64,000 bases of DNA from Bacteroidota bacterium (lineage in GTDB: Bacteria > Bacteroidota > Bacteroidia > 2-12-FULL-35-15), in NCBI GenBank assembly GCA_947469885.1, contig CANIQT010000009.1, positions 1-64,000 of the forward strand, given 5' to 3'. A program made the position numbers and the translations under genes. The notes beneath the pieces are model-generated. The model was not told where the DNA came from and ran no database searches. It was given only the letters and a program-made list of their open reading frames with translations. Below are positions 35,850-45,805 of this stretch, one piece after another. The stretch's first letter is position 1, and every line of letters starts with the position of its first letter.

Positions 35850-37672
35850 TGTCAAAAGAAAATAAAATAACCGGCAAAGCAGTCGACTTCAAAATACTTC
35901 GTAGAATTGTTTCTTATGGCAGAGCTTACAAAGCAAACTTTGCATTGGCTGTATTGGCAACTGTTACCTTTGCGTTCATTTCCCCTGTTCGTCCTATCAT
36001 TATTCAATATACATTCGATAATTTTGTGGCAAAACATAATCCTGAAATGCTTTTTAACATGACCATGATACTTGTCGGGTTATTAATACTAGAAGCCTTC
36101 ATGCAATTTGCCGATTCCTTCCTCACCAATCGTCTCGGACAAAACATAATAAAAGATTTACGAATTCAACTTTACTCCCACATCACCACATTGCGATTGA
36201 AATATTACGACAACACACCAATCGGTGCACTCGTTACTCGTGCCGTATCCGACATCGAAGTGGTGGCAGACATGTTTTCTGACGGACTCATTTCCATCAT
36301 TGGCGATTTGCTGAAACTCTTTGTCATACTCGGTGTAATGTTATTTCTCAATTACAGGCTAACATTAATCATACTTATCCCCATTCCTTTTTTATTAATT
36401 GCCACTTGGATATTCAAAAGAGCGGTTGCAGCTTCCTTTCAGGATGTGCGTACACAAGTAGCCCGCCTCAATGCCTTTGTACAGGAACACATCACAGGCA
36501 TGAACATCGTTCAGATATTTAATCGGGAAAAAGCAGAATCCCAAAAGTTTGACGAAATAAATACCAAACACCGAGATGCAAACATCCGTTCCATAAAAGC
36601 GTATTCCATTTTTTTTCCTGTTGTCGAAATCCTTTCGTCCGTTTCCCTTGGTTTACTCGTTTGGTGGGGTGGAAAAGAAATTTTGAAAGGCATCACCTCC
36701 ATGGGGCAGTTAGTCGAATTCATTATGTTCCTCAACATGATGTTTCGCCCCATTCGCCAATTAGCAGACCGTTTCAATACCCTCCAGATGGGAATGGTTT
36801 CTTCCGAGCGGGTCTTCAAAGTGCTCGATACTCACGAAATTATCGAAAACAAAGGCACTCACAATGCAGCCAATATAAAAGGAGATGTAGAAATAAAAAA
36901 TCTTTGGTTTGCTTATAACACTTCACCCCTTTCCTTTATTCAAGGAGAGGGGCAGGGGGTGAGGTCCAACCAAGATTGGGTCCTAAAAAATGTTTCTTTC
37001 TCTGTTAAACAAGGACAAACAGTTGCTCTCGTTGGTGCAACAGGTGCAGGCAAATCTTCCATCATCAATCTTCTCAACCGCTTTTACGAATACAACCAAG
37101 GCTCCATAACCATTGACGGTATTGACGTTCGCGATTACGAACTTTCTTCTCTCCGAAAAAACATCGGTGTGGTGTTGCAGGATGTTTTCCTCTTTTCCGA
37201 TTCTCTTGCCAATAATATTTCCTTAAACAATCCCGATATTTCCTTAGAAAAAATTATTGAATCAGCTAAAATCGTGGGTGCTCACCATTTTATTTCCAAG
37301 CTCCCAAACACTTATAATTACAATGCAATGGAGCGAGGTGCTATGCTATCGGTCGGGCAGCGCCAACTCATTTCTTTCATTCGTGCTTATGTTTATAATG
37401 CCCGCATTCTTGTCCTGGACGAAGCCACTTCTTCCATCGATACCGAATCCGAAAAGTTGATTCAAAATGCCATTGATATACTTACCAAAAATCGTACTTC
37501 CATCATCATTGCCCACCGTCTTGCTACCATCCAAAAAGCCGATAAAATTATTGTGCTCGACAAAGGCGAAATCATCGAAACTGGAAATCATCAGGAACTA
37601 CTTAAACTCAACGGACACTACAAACGCTTGTTCGAATTACAGTTTAAAGAGGAAGTGGTCCATCATTCCTAA
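35849..37672 (+). CDS. ABC exporter (fused permease-ATPase, MsbA-like)
   Basis: 607 aa. Membrane domain with six helices (about 25-320), then the nucleotide-binding domain (about 345-600): Walker A GATGAGKSS, Q-loop LQDVFLFSD, signature LSVGQRQL, Walker B ILVLDEATSS, and the switch His in AHRLAT. It works as a homo- or heterodimer that exports a lipid, peptide or drug; the substrate is unknown. Residues 358-374 (SPLSFIQGEGQGVRSNQ) lie between FAYN and WVLKNVSF, where relatives have only a short turn; they are encoded by a palindromic repeat (36921-36965). It starts 71 bases after truA. Confidence 0.93.
   Translation: MSKENKITGKAVDFKILRRIVSYGRAYKANFALAVLATVTFAFISPVRPIIIQYTFDNFVAKHNPEMLFNMTMILVGLLILEAFMQFADSFLTNRLGQNIIKDLRIQLYSHITTLRLKYYDNTPIGALVTRAVSDIEVVADMFSDGLISIIGDLLKLFVILGVMLFLNYRLTLIILIPIPFLLIATWIFKRAVAASFQDVRTQVARLNAFVQEHITGMNIVQIFNREKAESQKFDEINTKHRDANIRSIKAYSIFFPVVEILSSVSLGLLVWWGGKEILKGITSMGQLVEFIMFLNMMFRPIRQLADRFNTLQMGMVSSERVFKVLDTHEIIENKGTHNAANIKGDVEIKNLWFAYNTSPLSFIQGEGQGVRSNQDWVLKNVSFSVKQGQTVALVGATGAGKSSIINLLNRFYEYNQGSITIDGIDVRDYELSSLRKNIGVVLQDVFLFSDSLANNISLNNPDISLEKIIESAKIVGAHHFISKLPNTYNYNAMERGAMLSVGQRQLISFIRAYVYNARILVLDEATSSIDTESEKLIQNAIDILTKNRTSIIIAHRLATIQKADKIIVLDKGEIIETGNHQELLKLNGHYKRLFELQFKEEVVHHS
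36921..36965. repeat. palindromic element inside the ABC exporter gene
   Basis: CTTCACCCCTTTCCTTTATT then CAAGGAGAGGGG and GGGGGTGAGG: the same layout as the elements at 23310-23362 and 23416-23462 (CTCACC arm, CCTT/AAGG core, GGTGAGG arm). In frame, residues 358-374. Confidence 0.8.
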
Positions 37673-38001
37673 TTCTGTCATTCTGAGCTTGTCGAAGGAC
37701 CTAATTCCTTTTTCAATTCAATTCCAACATCTTTCCAATCTCAACTCACATCTTTCAAATCAAATTTGACATCGTTGCGTTCCCTTCCTTAATCCTCCAC
37801 ACCCCTTTACCATAAGGCGTTTCCAGCCAACATGCCAAATTCGAGCCATTTTGGCACATTTTTACTCCCAATAAGATTGTTCTGCTAATTTCTTTACTTT
37901 TTAAGACCCCAAAAAGTAGTTTTCTCCTGTAGTTTGCCTTTTGCCTATTCCCTAATTACTAATGCCCAATGACCAATGACCAATGCCAAATGACCAATTC
38001 C
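37673..38001. other. gene-free interval made largely of repeats
   Basis: No gene. It holds GTCATTCTGAGC followed by TTGTCGAAGGAC (37677-37700), a sequence type often seen as an interspersed bacterial repeat, a unique T/C-rich middle, and a heptamer array (37951-37999) that ends at the uvrA stop. Confidence 0.6.
37951..37999. repeat. 7-bp repeats downstream of uvrA
   Basis: Seven units of exact 7-bp period: CCTAATT, ACTAATG, CCCAATG, ACCAATG, ACCAATG, CCAAATG, ACCAATT. They end three bases from the uvrA stop codon. Confidence 0.85.
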
Positions 38002-40956
38002 TCAAATCTTCCCCTTCAAATACTCCCCCGTATAACTCCCTTTGCAATTAATCAAATCCTCAGGTGTCCCCTCAAAAACAATATTTCCTCCCCCGCTCCC
38101 TCCCTCAGGTCCCAAATCAATAACCCAGTCAGCGCACTTAATAATCTCCGCATTATGCTCTATCACAATCAAACTATGCCCCTGTTTCACCAACGCATTA
38201 AAAGCAAATAGCAATTTCGAAATATCATGAAAATGCAAACCCGTAGTAGGCTCATCAAAAATAAACAAAGTAGCAGCCACACTCGTTTGCCCAATTCCCA
38301 AAAACGAAGCCAGCTTTATCCGTTGCGCCTCCCCGCCACTAAGTGTCGAACTGCTCTGTCCCAGATGCACATAACCCAGCCCCACATCCATCAACGGCTG
38401 CAACTTCTGTACAATCTTCCGCAAGGTAGCATTCGGCTTATCACCCCTCGCAAAAAAATCAATCGCCTCTTCCACGGTCATATCCAGCACATCCGAAATG
38501 TTCTTATCATTATACATCACCTCCAGAATCTCCGCCTTATACCGCTTACCATTACAAGCCTCACACACCAGATGAATATCCGCCATAAACTGCATCTCAA
38601 TCTGCACTTCACCTTCCCCTTCACACACCTCACACCTTCCCCCGTCCACATTAAACGAAAACGAAGAAGGCTTATAACCACGGTGTTTAGCCAATCCTTG
38701 GTCGGCATACCATGCCCGTATTTCATCATACGCTTTTACATACGTCACCGGATTAGACCGCGTACTGCGCCCTATCGGGTTTTGGTCAATCATCTCCACA
38801 GCGTGAACACTGGTATAATCTCCACTCAATTTGTCAAAACTACCCGTTTGCTCCCCAAACCCACCATGTATTTTTTTCAAAGCAGGATACAACACTCGTT
38901 TTACCAACGATGTCTTCCCGCTCCCCGAAACTCCCGTCACCACAGTTATCGTATTCAATGGAAATTTAACCGTCACATTCTTCAAATTATTTTCCCGAAC
39001 TCCTGCCACCTCAATAAAATGGTTCCAGTTTCTTCTCCGCTCGGGCACCGCTATCTTTTCTTTCCCGTTCAAATACAAAGCCGTCAAACTCCTTTCTTCC
39101 CGTTCCAGCTCCGCATGATTCCCCTGAAACACCAGCTCTCCTCCATGTGTACCAGCCATCGGACCAATATCTATTACCTCATCAGCCGCCCGCATAATCT
39201 CCTCATCATGCTCCACCACAATCACCGTGTTGCCAATATCCCTCAACCGGTAAAGCACTTTTATCAATCGCTCCGTATCGCGGCTATGCAACCCAATACT
39301 AGGCTCATCCAAAATATACATAGACCCAACAAGGCTACTGCCCAATGATGTCGCAAGATTGATACGTTGACTCTCCCCACCCGATAAGGTATTTGATAAA
39401 CGATTCAACGTCAAATAACCCAGACCAACATCATTCAAAAACCCCAAACGATTAGTAATTTCAACCAATATTCGCTTACCAACTTCCGTGTCAAATTTAT
39501 TTAATTTAATTTCTTTAAAAAATTTCCACGCATTACTCACCGGCATCAGCACAATATCATTAATACTTTGCTCGTTTACCTTCACATACGTTGCATCCTT
39601 TCTCAATCGAGTGCCCATACACTCCGGACAAACTGTTTTTCCGCGATAGCGAGATAACATTACGCGATATTGAATTTTATAAGATTCCACTGTTAAATGT
39701 GTAAAAAAAGCATTCAATCCTTCAAAATATTTATTTCCGGTCCAAAGCAATTTTTTTTCTTCCGCAGATAAATCATAGTAAGCACGATGAACCGGAAAAT
39801 CAAACTTGTGCGAATTATTCACCAGCATATTTTTCCACTCCACCATCTTCTCACCTTTCCAGCAAACAATAGCTTCTTCAAACACCGATAGGTTTTTATT
39901 CGGAATTACCAAATCCAGATCAATGCCAATTACGCTACCAAATCCCTCACACCGTTTGCAAGCACCTATCGGATTATTAAAACTAAAAAAGTGAGTACTC
40001 GGCTCTTCAAACGTCATTCCGTCCAATTCAAACTTATTAGAGAAAAGGCGGTTGTTGGCTGTTTGTTGTTTGTTGTCGGTTGGTGCAGCTGTTATCTTTT
40101 TACTTCCCGCTTTCAACTTTGGACTTTCAACTTTCAACTTTGAACTTTTCTCTTTCCCCTTTTTACTCTCCTCTTCATTCCTAATTCCTAATTCATAATT
40201 CATAATTGAAATCACGCATTCCCCTTCCCCTTCATAAAAAGCAGTCTGCACCGAATCCGAAATCCTGTTATCATTATCTTCATCATCGGGTCGAACAGTT
40301 AAACGGTCAACCACAATATAAATTTGTTCTTTCTCCGAAAATTTTGTTTCAATAAATTCTTCCAGCTTATGCACCAAACCGTTTTGCTGAACACGGGTAA
40401 AACCTTGTTGCCCCAGCAACTCCAATTGTTTCTTAAATGTTTTGTCAAATTGTTTTTTTAGTGGAGATAAAATCAAAAACTTAGTATCTGCTTTTAACGA
40501 ACTGATATACTTAGCCACATCCTCCACCGTATCTCGCTTCACCTGATGACCCGACACAGGCGAAAAAGTTTTTCCTATTCTTGCAAACAACAATTTAAGG
40601 TAATCATATATTTCTGTAGAAGTACCCACTGTGGAGCGGGGGTTGCGCGAGTTTACTTTTTGTTCAATAGCAATAGCAGGCGAAATACCTTTTATATAAT
40701 CCACTTCAGGTTTATCTATTCGCCCCAAAAACTGACGGGCATAAGACGAAAGACTTTCCACATATCTCCGCTGACCTTCTGCATATAGCGTATCAAAAGC
40801 CAAAGACGACTTCCCCGAACCCGACAAACCAGTAATCACCACCAATTTATTTCTCGGAATAGCCACATCAATATTCTTAAGGTTATGCACTCGCGCGCCT
40901 TTAATAATGATATATTCCTTTGAACTTAATTCTTCTATCAGCTTCTGTTTTGCCAT
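38002..40956 (-). CDS. uvrA: excinuclease ABC subunit A
   Basis: 984 aa, somewhat longer than the usual ~940. It is the damage-recognition ATPase of nucleotide-excision repair. First Walker [10 protein letters not shown], second GVSGSGKTS; two ABC signatures ([18 protein letters not shown]); zinc-binding cysteine pairs in [17 protein letters not shown] and CEVCEGEG...CEACNGKR. Residues about 250-302 are an insertion ([15 protein letters not shown]..., ending NKQQTANNR) encoded entirely by heptamer repeats (40051-40207), lying before the conserved [12 protein letters not shown]. The repair core is intact, so the insertion is presumably tolerated as a loop. Divergent from the sigma factor. Confidence 0.97.
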   Translation of the reverse strand: MAKQKLIEELSSKEYIIIKGARVHNLKNIDVAIPRNKLVVITGLSGSGKSSLAFDTLYAEGQRRYVESLSSYARQFLGRIDKPEVDYIKGISPAIAIEQKVNSRNPRSTVGTSTEIYDYLKLLFARIGKTFSPVSGHQVKRDTVEDVAKYISSLKADTKFLILSPLKKQFDKTFKKQLELLGQQGFTRVQQNGLVHKLEEFIETKFSEKEQIYIVVDRLTVRPDDEDNDNRISDSVQTAFYEGEGECVISIMNYELGIRNEEESKKGKEKSSKLKVESPKLKAGSKKITAAPTDNKQQTANNRLFSNKFELDGMTFEEPSTHFFSFNNPIGACKRCEGFGSVIGIDLDLVIPNKNLSVFEEAIVCWKGEKMVEWKNMLVNNSHKFDFPVHRAYYDLSAEEKKLLWTGNKYFEGLNAFFTHLTVESYKIQYRVMLSRYRGKTVCPECMGTRLRKDATYVKVNEQSINDIVLMPVSNAWKFFKEIKLNKFDTEVGKRILVEITNRLGFLNDVGLGYLTLNRLSNTLSGGESQRINLATSLGSSLVGSMYILDEPSIGLHSRDTERLIKVLYRLRDIGNTVIVVEHDEEIMRAADEVIDIGPMAGTHGGELVFQGNHAELEREERSLTALYLNGKEKIAVPERRRNWNHFIEVAGVRENNLKNVTVKFPLNTITVVTGVSGSGKTSLVKRVLYPALKKIHGGFGEQTGSFDKLSGDYTSVHAVEMIDQNPIGRSTRSNPVTYVKAYDEIRAWYADQGLAKHRGYKPSSFSFNVDGGRCEVCEGEGEVQIEMQFMADIHLVCEACNGKRYKAEILEVMYNDKNISDVLDMTVEEAIDFFARGDKPNATLRKIVQKLQPLMDVGLGYVHLGQSSSTLSGGEAQRIKLASFLGIGQTSVAATLFIFDEPTTGLHFHDISKLLFAFNALVKQGHSLIVIEHNAEIIKCADWVIDLGPEGGSGGGNIVFEGTPEDLINCKGSYTGEYLKGKI
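40051..40207. repeat. long 7-bp repeat block inside uvrA
   Basis: Two phased blocks. 40051-40085: GTTGTTG, GCTGTTT, GTTGTTT, GTTGTCG, GTTGGTG. 40110-40207: fourteen consecutive units without slip, first CTTTCAA-type (CTTTCAA, CTTTGGA, CTTTCAA, CTTTCAA, CTTTGAA), later CCTAATT and CATAATT. Three unit families share one phase. All of it is translated in uvrA. Confidence 0.92.
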
Positions 40957-40976
40957 TCTTTATTTTAAAAAGTTCG

Positions 40977-40984
40977 CAAAATTA
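40977..40984 (-). promoter_or_regulatory. Bacteroidota -7 box for uvrA
   Basis: The minus strand reads TAATTTTGCG, matching TAnnTTTG, 21 bases before the uvrA ATG. Confidence 0.5.
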
Positions 40985-41060
40985 CTCAATTAACACAACC
41001 ATTGTATCAATTCACATTCTATAATTCTAAAATATATTTTGGTGTAATCAATAATTTTTA

Positions 41061-41068
41061 TAGTTTTG
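41061..41068 (+). promoter_or_regulatory. promoter of the sigma-factor gene
   Basis: TAGTTTTG at 41061-41068, with TTTG ending at 41041 and a 19-base spacer, gives a complete -33/-7 pair of Bacteroidota type. The leader to the ATG at 41209 would be about 135 bases. Confidence 0.6.
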
Positions 41069-41208
41069 CCATCGCTAATACGTTTATCAGCAATTACTGC
41101 GACCATAAATCAATATGTAATTTAACCTCAAAACCCTTACGATATAGATTAAACGACTACTTTTTTATTAATTACCATTCTATTAACCATTTAAAAAAGT
41201 AAGTATCT

Positions 41209-41880
41209 ATGTCTAATCAATTAGTCAGCGACAGCTATCTTGTCGCGCAATACGTTAACGGTGACGAATCAGCTCTTCTGGAATTATTAGAACGTCATCA
41301 GCTAAGAGTGTATTGCTACATTAATAACAACATCAAAAGTGCATGCGATGTTGACGATGTTTTTCAGGAAACATTTTTTAAGGTGATTATTGGACTCAAA
41401 AAGGGTGAATATAAAGAAAAAGAGAAATTTCTTAATTGGGTACTCTCCATCACTTATCACACTATAGTTGAATATTTCAGGGTTCAGAAAAAACTTCATA
41501 CTACGCATAGTACCATTAAAAATGCAGAAGGAAAAGTAGTAGATATTTTTACCAAAGTTATTATTCCTGAAACCGAGCATGAACAAACAGTTGAAGGCAA
41601 TCAGCAACGCAAACGCATCCGCAAACTCATTCGCCATCTCACTTTCGAACAACGACAAGTAATTATTCTTCGCCATTATTTTGGAATGAGTTTTTCTGAA
41701 ATTGCTATTCAGATGAATACAAATACAAATACAACATTAGGCAGAATGCGCCTTGGATTAAGAAACCTCAACAAGTTAATGAGACAGCCGGAAGGTAATT
41801 TTGAAGAAAAATTGGCAATAAATCGAAAAAAAATGGAGGAAAAAAATATTTATTTTGATTACCATACAATAAAATCGTAA
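41209..41880 (+). CDS. sigma-70 family (ECF-type) RNA polymerase sigma factor
   Basis: 223 aa. Region 2 (about 15-85, DVDDVFQETFFKVIIGL and WVLSITYHTIVEYFR) and region 4 (about 140-195, LTFEQRQVIILRHYFGMSFSEIAIQMN) are clear; regions 1.1 and 3 are absent, as in ECF sigmas. The C-terminus is extended by about 25 lysine- and glutamate-rich residues. No anti-sigma gene adjoins; instead a 61-residue protein starts 41 bases downstream. Targets unknown. Confidence 0.9.
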   Translation: MSNQLVSDSYLVAQYVNGDESALLELLERHQLRVYCYINNNIKSACDVDDVFQETFFKVIIGLKKGEYKEKEKFLNWVLSITYHTIVEYFRVQKKLHTTHSTIKNAEGKVVDIFTKVIIPETEHEQTVEGNQQRKRIRKLIRHLTFEQRQVIILRHYFGMSFSEIAIQMNTNTNTTLGRMRLGLRNLNKLMRQPEGNFEEKLAINRKKMEEKNIYFDYHTIKS

Positions 41881-41921
41881 TTTTTTCGTTTACTGATATT
41901 ATAAACCTAAACTTAAACTAT

Positions 41922-42107
41922 ATGGACAAAACAATTACTATCAAAAAATCATCAACAACAACTCAAAAAAATGAAACCAATGCCAATAACAAACCGATTA
42001 CCAACAAGCCTTCGCAGCAGGTTATTGACAATATTCTTAATTTTTCGAAAGCATTGAGCATTATTCCATCTTCTACGGTAGAGTTTGTGGAGGTGGTACT
42101 TAATTAA
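41922..42107 (+). CDS. small hypothetical protein next to the sigma factor
   Basis: 61 aa. The first half (TITIKKSSTTTQKNETNANN) is polar and probably disordered. The second half (QQVIDNILNFSKALSIIPSS then TVEFVEVVLN) looks like one amphipathic helix and a short strand. A tail of the type FILNFS...VEVVLN is, to my knowledge, seen in small Bacteroidota proteins beside sigma factors. A regulatory partner is possible but unproven. Clear ATG; no signal peptide. Confidence 0.6.
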   Translation: MDKTITIKKSSTTTQKNETNANNKPITNKPSQQVIDNILNFSKALSIIPSSTVEFVEVVLN

Positions 42108-42305
42108 TGGTACTCGTTTGGTTGTTATTATTTATTAAAGTAAATAGGGAACACTATTTGTTTTTGTAGGACAATTTTCTTTAGCAAAAAGGAAAGATAA
42201 GGCAACTTTTGTTGTATTCACGCCATTGTGCGGCTTTTTGGGCTATGTTCTGTTGCCTTTAATTTTCAAATGTAAGAATCACAGCATTGTTGAGGGTGAG
42301 AGGCG

Positions 42306-42644
42306 TTAACTAAAAATAAAAACTAACCCTGCTATTAAAATAACTGCACCGGCTGCAGTTATTCCGTAGAGCGAAAAACCGACATCGCCTCCATTAAGGT
42401 GGATAACGATGCAACTGATAAAGCCGATTCCTAAAAGCACCACACCTAGAAGAGAAAGGAGGCTTCCTGTTTTTGTACGCTTTCGGTTTCGGATACGTTT
42501 TACTTCTGTTAATATTTCAACTATCAATGATTCTTCGATGCCTTTTTGTTTTAATTTTTTTTCGATAGAATCATTGTTGTGCCCTTGCCGTATCATTGAC
42601 TGAACATCATCCAAATGTTGGCGTAAAGTGTTTGGTTTTTCCAT
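42306..42644 (-). CDS. small membrane protein, two C-terminal helices
   Basis: 112 aa, not recognised. Residues 1-55 are charged and helical (QSMIRQGHNNDSIEKKLKQK, then GIEESLIVEILTEVKRIRNR), resembling a UBA-like or short C-terminal-domain type helix pair. Two membrane segments follow (about 60-78 and 91-110). It is divergent from the efflux operon by 67 bases. The 198 bases on its other side (42108-42305) hold no gene, only an 8-bp inverted repeat (AAGGCAAC/GTTGCCTT). Confidence 0.65.
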   Translation of the reverse strand: MEKPNTLRQHLDDVQSMIRQGHNNDSIEKKLKQKGIEESLIVEILTEVKRIRNRKRTKTGSLLSLLGVVLLGIGFISCIVIHLNGGDVGFSLYGITAAGAVILIAGLVFIFS

Positions 42645-42697
42645 TATGATTTATATCATTGCACACAAAATTAAGATAAATATTCTTGATTAAGTAA

Positions 42698-42705
42698 TAT
42701 CTTTG
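42698..42705 (+). promoter_or_regulatory. Bacteroidota -7 box for the efflux operon
   Basis: TATCTTTG matches TAnnTTTG, 6 bases before the ATG at 42712, implying a very short or absent leader. Confidence 0.5.
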
Positions 42706-42711
42706 CAAACT

Positions 42712-43794
42712 ATGAAATCGAAATTACTACTAGCAATAATCTCAGTTACTTTGTTTTCGTGCAAAAGCAAAGTTGAAAAAATAAAACCCACAATAGAATC
42801 TATTTCGGAAGCCATTTATGCCTCAGGAACTGTAAAAAGTAAAAACCAATATCAGGCATTTGCAAGTGTTAATGGTATCATCAACCAAGTATTTGTGGTG
42901 GAAGGCGATTCTGTAAAAAAAGGCACTCCCATTTTATCAATTGTAAATGAAACACAGCAATTGAACAAAGAAAATGCTCGCCTGAGTGCAGCTTTTTCGG
43001 ATATCAATGCCAATCAAGGAAAATTAAATGAAGCCAAATTGATTATAGATTTATCGAGAAACAAAATGAATTACGATTCGGTTTTGTTTATGCGTCAAAA
43101 GTCGCTTTGGCAACAACAGATAGGAACAAAAGTAGAGTTAGAGCAACGCGAACTTGCTTACCAGAATTCAAAAACAACTTTTTTTTCTTCACTTGTTAAA
43201 TACGATGATTTAAAACGTCAGCTTGATTTAACTTCGAGTCAGGCAAAAAATAATTTGCAGATTTCGGCTAAAGCAGAAAGTGATTACACCCTTAAAAGTG
43301 AAATGGATGGTGTAGTTTATAGCCTCAACAAATTTAAAGGTGAAATAGTAAGTGCACAAACCCCGCTTGCCATAATTGGTGATGCAAAACATTTTATACT
43401 CGAAATGCAGGTGGATGAATTTGACATAATAAAAATAAAAAAGGACTTAACTGTTTTGGTTACGATGGATAGTTACAAAGGAAAGGTGTTTGAAGCTAAT
43501 ATAACCAAAATAAATCCGTTGATGAACGAAAGAAGCAAAACTTTTTTGGTGGAAGCAGAATTTGTTGGGCAGCCTCCGAAACTTTATCCCAATATTACAT
43601 TTGAAGCCAACATTGTTTTGCAATCGAAGGATAAAGTATTACTTCTTCCACGCAATTATGTTTTAAACGATTCGATAGTTGTAAAAAGTAATGGTGATAA
43701 AGTGATAGTGAAAACGGGGTTGAAAGATTACCAAAAAATAGAAATACTTTCGGGCATAACTGCAGATGACGAACTGATTCAACCTAAAGAATGA
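42712..43794 (+). CDS. membrane-fusion (MacA/HlyD-like) efflux adaptor, lipoprotein
   Basis: 360 aa from the ATG at 42712 (the frame's TTG at 42703 lies inside the -7 box). The signal MKSKLLLAIISVTLFSC has a lipobox (LFSC). A biotinyl-lipoyl-like half (EAIYASGTVKSKNQYQAFASV), a helical hairpin (about 85-180) and a beta-barrel domain (about 220-300, DEFDIIKIKKDLTVLVTMDS) follow the MacA order. It bridges the inner-membrane ABC transporter to an outer-membrane channel not encoded here. Its stop overlaps the permease start by four bases, so the two are translationally coupled. Confidence 0.9.
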   Translation: MKSKLLLAIISVTLFSCKSKVEKIKPTIESISEAIYASGTVKSKNQYQAFASVNGIINQVFVVEGDSVKKGTPILSIVNETQQLNKENARLSAAFSDINANQGKLNEAKLIIDLSRNKMNYDSVLFMRQKSLWQQQIGTKVELEQRELAYQNSKTTFFSSLVKYDDLKRQLDLTSSQAKNNLQISAKAESDYTLKSEMDGVVYSLNKFKGEIVSAQTPLAIIGDAKHFILEMQVDEFDIIKIKKDLTVLVTMDSYKGKVFEANITKINPLMNERSKTFLVEAEFVGQPPKLYPNITFEANIVLQSKDKVLLLPRNYVLNDSIVVKSNGDKVIVKTGLKDYQKIEILSGITADDELIQPKE

Positions 43795-45050
43795 ACTATA
43801 AACTAATAGCAAGTGTGTCTGTTTCTTTATTGATGGCTCGGTGGAAACAAACGTTGATAGCGGCTATTGGCGTTACATTTAGTATAACCATGTTTATCAC
43901 TCTCCTTAGTTTTATGGCAGGTTTAAATACACTGTTAGATGGACTTATTGGAAATCGAACTGCACACATACGATTATACAACGAAATTCAACCTTCCAAA
44001 ATGCAACCGGTAGACTTGCTTAACCAAGTTAAAAATCATCATAATTTTATTTCGTCAGTAAAACCCAAAAACGAAAAATTGGAAATTTACAGCAATGGTG
44101 CAGTAATGGAGGCATTAAAAAAAGATGAGCGTGTTTTAGGCGTTGCCCCTAAAATTATAGCTCAAGTTTTTTATAATGTGGGAGCCATAGATTTAACCGG
44201 AGTGATAAACGGAATTGATGTAGAAGCTGAAAGCAAATTGTTTTCGTTTAAAGACTATGTGACTTCGGGCGAAGCAATTGATTTACGAAATATACCGAAT
44301 AGTATAATATTAGGCAAAGGAGCAGCCGAAAAAATGCTTGCTAATATTGGAGATGTAATACAGGTTACTACCCCAAAAGGAGAACGAATGCAACTGAAAG
44401 TGGTAGGTTATTTTCAGTCGGGGATTCAGGATATAGATAAAATTCAAAGCTATACATCCATTATTACCGCTCAAAAACTAATCGGAGAATCGAACACTTA
44501 CATTACCGACATCCAAGTAAAATTAAAAAATATTTTATTGGCACCACCTATGGCAAAGGAATATGCTAAGCTATTCGATATTGAGGCAATAGATATTCAA
44601 TCAGCTAATTCGCAATTCGAAACCGGAAGTTCTATCCGTACCCTTATATCTTATGCAGTGGGCATTACGCTTTTGATAGTTGCGGGATTTGGTATTTACA
44701 ATATTTTGAACATGATGATATATGAGAAAATGGATAGTATTGCAATACTCAAGGCTACAGGATTTTCGGGCAAAGATGTGAATTGGATTTTTGTTACAAT
44801 TGCTTTAACTATCGGTATCTTTGGAGGATTGTTAGGACTTGTTTTTGGCTTTGGTTTATCTTCTGTTATTGACCAAATTCCTTTTAATACCGCTGCTTTG
44901 CCCACCATAAAAACATATCCTATTGATTACAATATTAAATTTTATTTCATTGGAACTGTTTTCTCCATTGTAACAACCTATTTCGCTGGGTTTTTTCCTT
45001 CGCGTAAGGCAAGCAAAATAGACCCTGTAATTATTATAAGAGGAAAGTAA
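43791..45050 (+). CDS. MacB/FtsX-type ABC permease
   Basis: 419 aa. An N-terminal membrane helix (about 20-45), a large periplasmic domain (about 50-270), and three C-terminal helices (about 280-410, SYAVGITLLIVAGFGIYNIL, ending FPSRKASKIDPVIIIRG) make the FtsX layout. MacB-type transporters drive efflux mechanically from the periplasm. It overlaps the adaptor gene by four bases and precedes its ATPase by two. Confidence 0.92.
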   Translation: MNYKLIASVSVSLLMARWKQTLIAAIGVTFSITMFITLLSFMAGLNTLLDGLIGNRTAHIRLYNEIQPSKMQPVDLLNQVKNHHNFISSVKPKNEKLEIYSNGAVMEALKKDERVLGVAPKIIAQVFYNVGAIDLTGVINGIDVEAESKLFSFKDYVTSGEAIDLRNIPNSIILGKGAAEKMLANIGDVIQVTTPKGERMQLKVVGYFQSGIQDIDKIQSYTSIITAQKLIGESNTYITDIQVKLKNILLAPPMAKEYAKLFDIEAIDIQSANSQFETGSSIRTLISYAVGITLLIVAGFGIYNILNMMIYEKMDSIAILKATGFSGKDVNWIFVTIALTIGIFGGLLGLVFGFGLSSVIDQIPFNTAALPTIKTYPIDYNIKFYFIGTVFSIVTTYFAGFFPSRKASKIDPVIIIRGK

Positions 45051-45052
45051 GG

Positions 45053-45745
45053 ATGAATGAAAAAATATTAGAAGCCAAAAATATCTCTAAGTACTTTCAC
45101 GACCCCATAAGTATTCAGGTGCTGAAAAATATTTCGTTTTCAATTCTTCAGGGCGAGTTTGTTTCGGTAATCGGCAAATCGGGATGTGGTAAATCTACAT
45201 TGCTTTATATACTATCCACAATGGATACCGATTATGAAGGTGACCTGCTGATTGATAACATACCTATGCGAAATAAAAAAGAGGCAGAGCTTGCACTTGT
45301 TAGAAGCGAAAAAATTGGCTTTGTTTTTCAGTTTCATTACCTGCTCAACGAATTTTCTGTGCTTCGCAATGTAATGCTGCCAGGGCTCAAGTTGGCAAAT
45401 TATTCTGAAAAAGAAGTGGAAGCCCGAGCCTATCAAAAGTTAAAAATATTAGGGATACAAGACGAAGCACTTAAAAATCCAAATCAACTTTCTGGTGGAC
45501 AAAAACAACGGGTTGCCATTGCCCGTTCTCTCATAAACGACCCTTTGATTCTCTTAGCTGATGAGCCAACCGGTAATCTTGATAAAAAAAATAGCGAAAT
45601 TGTATTCTCTATTTTTCAGGAACTTTCGGAAGTGTTTAATCAAGCCTTGTTGATAGTTACCCACGACAATGAGTTTGCTGAACGTACACAACGAATTATT
45701 GAAATGGAAGACGGGAAAATAATAAAAGATATTAGCAGGAACTAA
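45053..45745 (+). CDS. ABC transporter ATPase (LolD/MacB-type)
   Basis: 230 aa. Walker [11 protein letters not shown]-loop [10 protein letters not shown], signature [15 protein letters not shown], Walker [13 protein letters not shown], switch His THDNEFA. The DEPTGNLD form marks the LolD/MacB/FtsE group. It completes an adaptor-permease-ATPase operon. Exported substrate unknown (macrolides, peptides or lipoproteins are known for relatives). Confidence 0.93.
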   Translation: MNEKILEAKNISKYFHDPISIQVLKNISFSILQGEFVSVIGKSGCGKSTLLYILSTMDTDYEGDLLIDNIPMRNKKEAELALVRSEKIGFVFQFHYLLNEFSVLRNVMLPGLKLANYSEKEVEARAYQKLKILGIQDEALKNPNQLSGGQKQRVAIARSLINDPLILLADEPTGNLDKKNSEIVFSIFQELSEVFNQALLIVTHDNEFAERTQRIIEMEDGKIIKDISRN

Positions 45746-45775
45746 CTCCTCTCACGGCATATCAAATCATTTTTC

Positions 45776-45783
45776 TACATTTG
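45776..45783 (+). promoter_or_regulatory. Bacteroidota -7 box
   Basis: TACATTTG matches TAnnTTTG, 23 bases before the permease ATG. Confidence 0.5.
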
Positions 45784-45805
45784 TTTTTCATTTTAAGAGC
45801 AGATT

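Noticed and set aside
38227-39348. 373-residue frame opposite uvrA
   Set aside because: Antisense shadow of a clearly conserved gene; composition (Arg, His, Pro, Leu) is that of a reversed frame.
42703-42711. TTG start giving an adaptor protein three residues longer
   Set aside because: The codon lies inside the -7 promoter box; the ATG at 42712 gives a proper lipoprotein signal.
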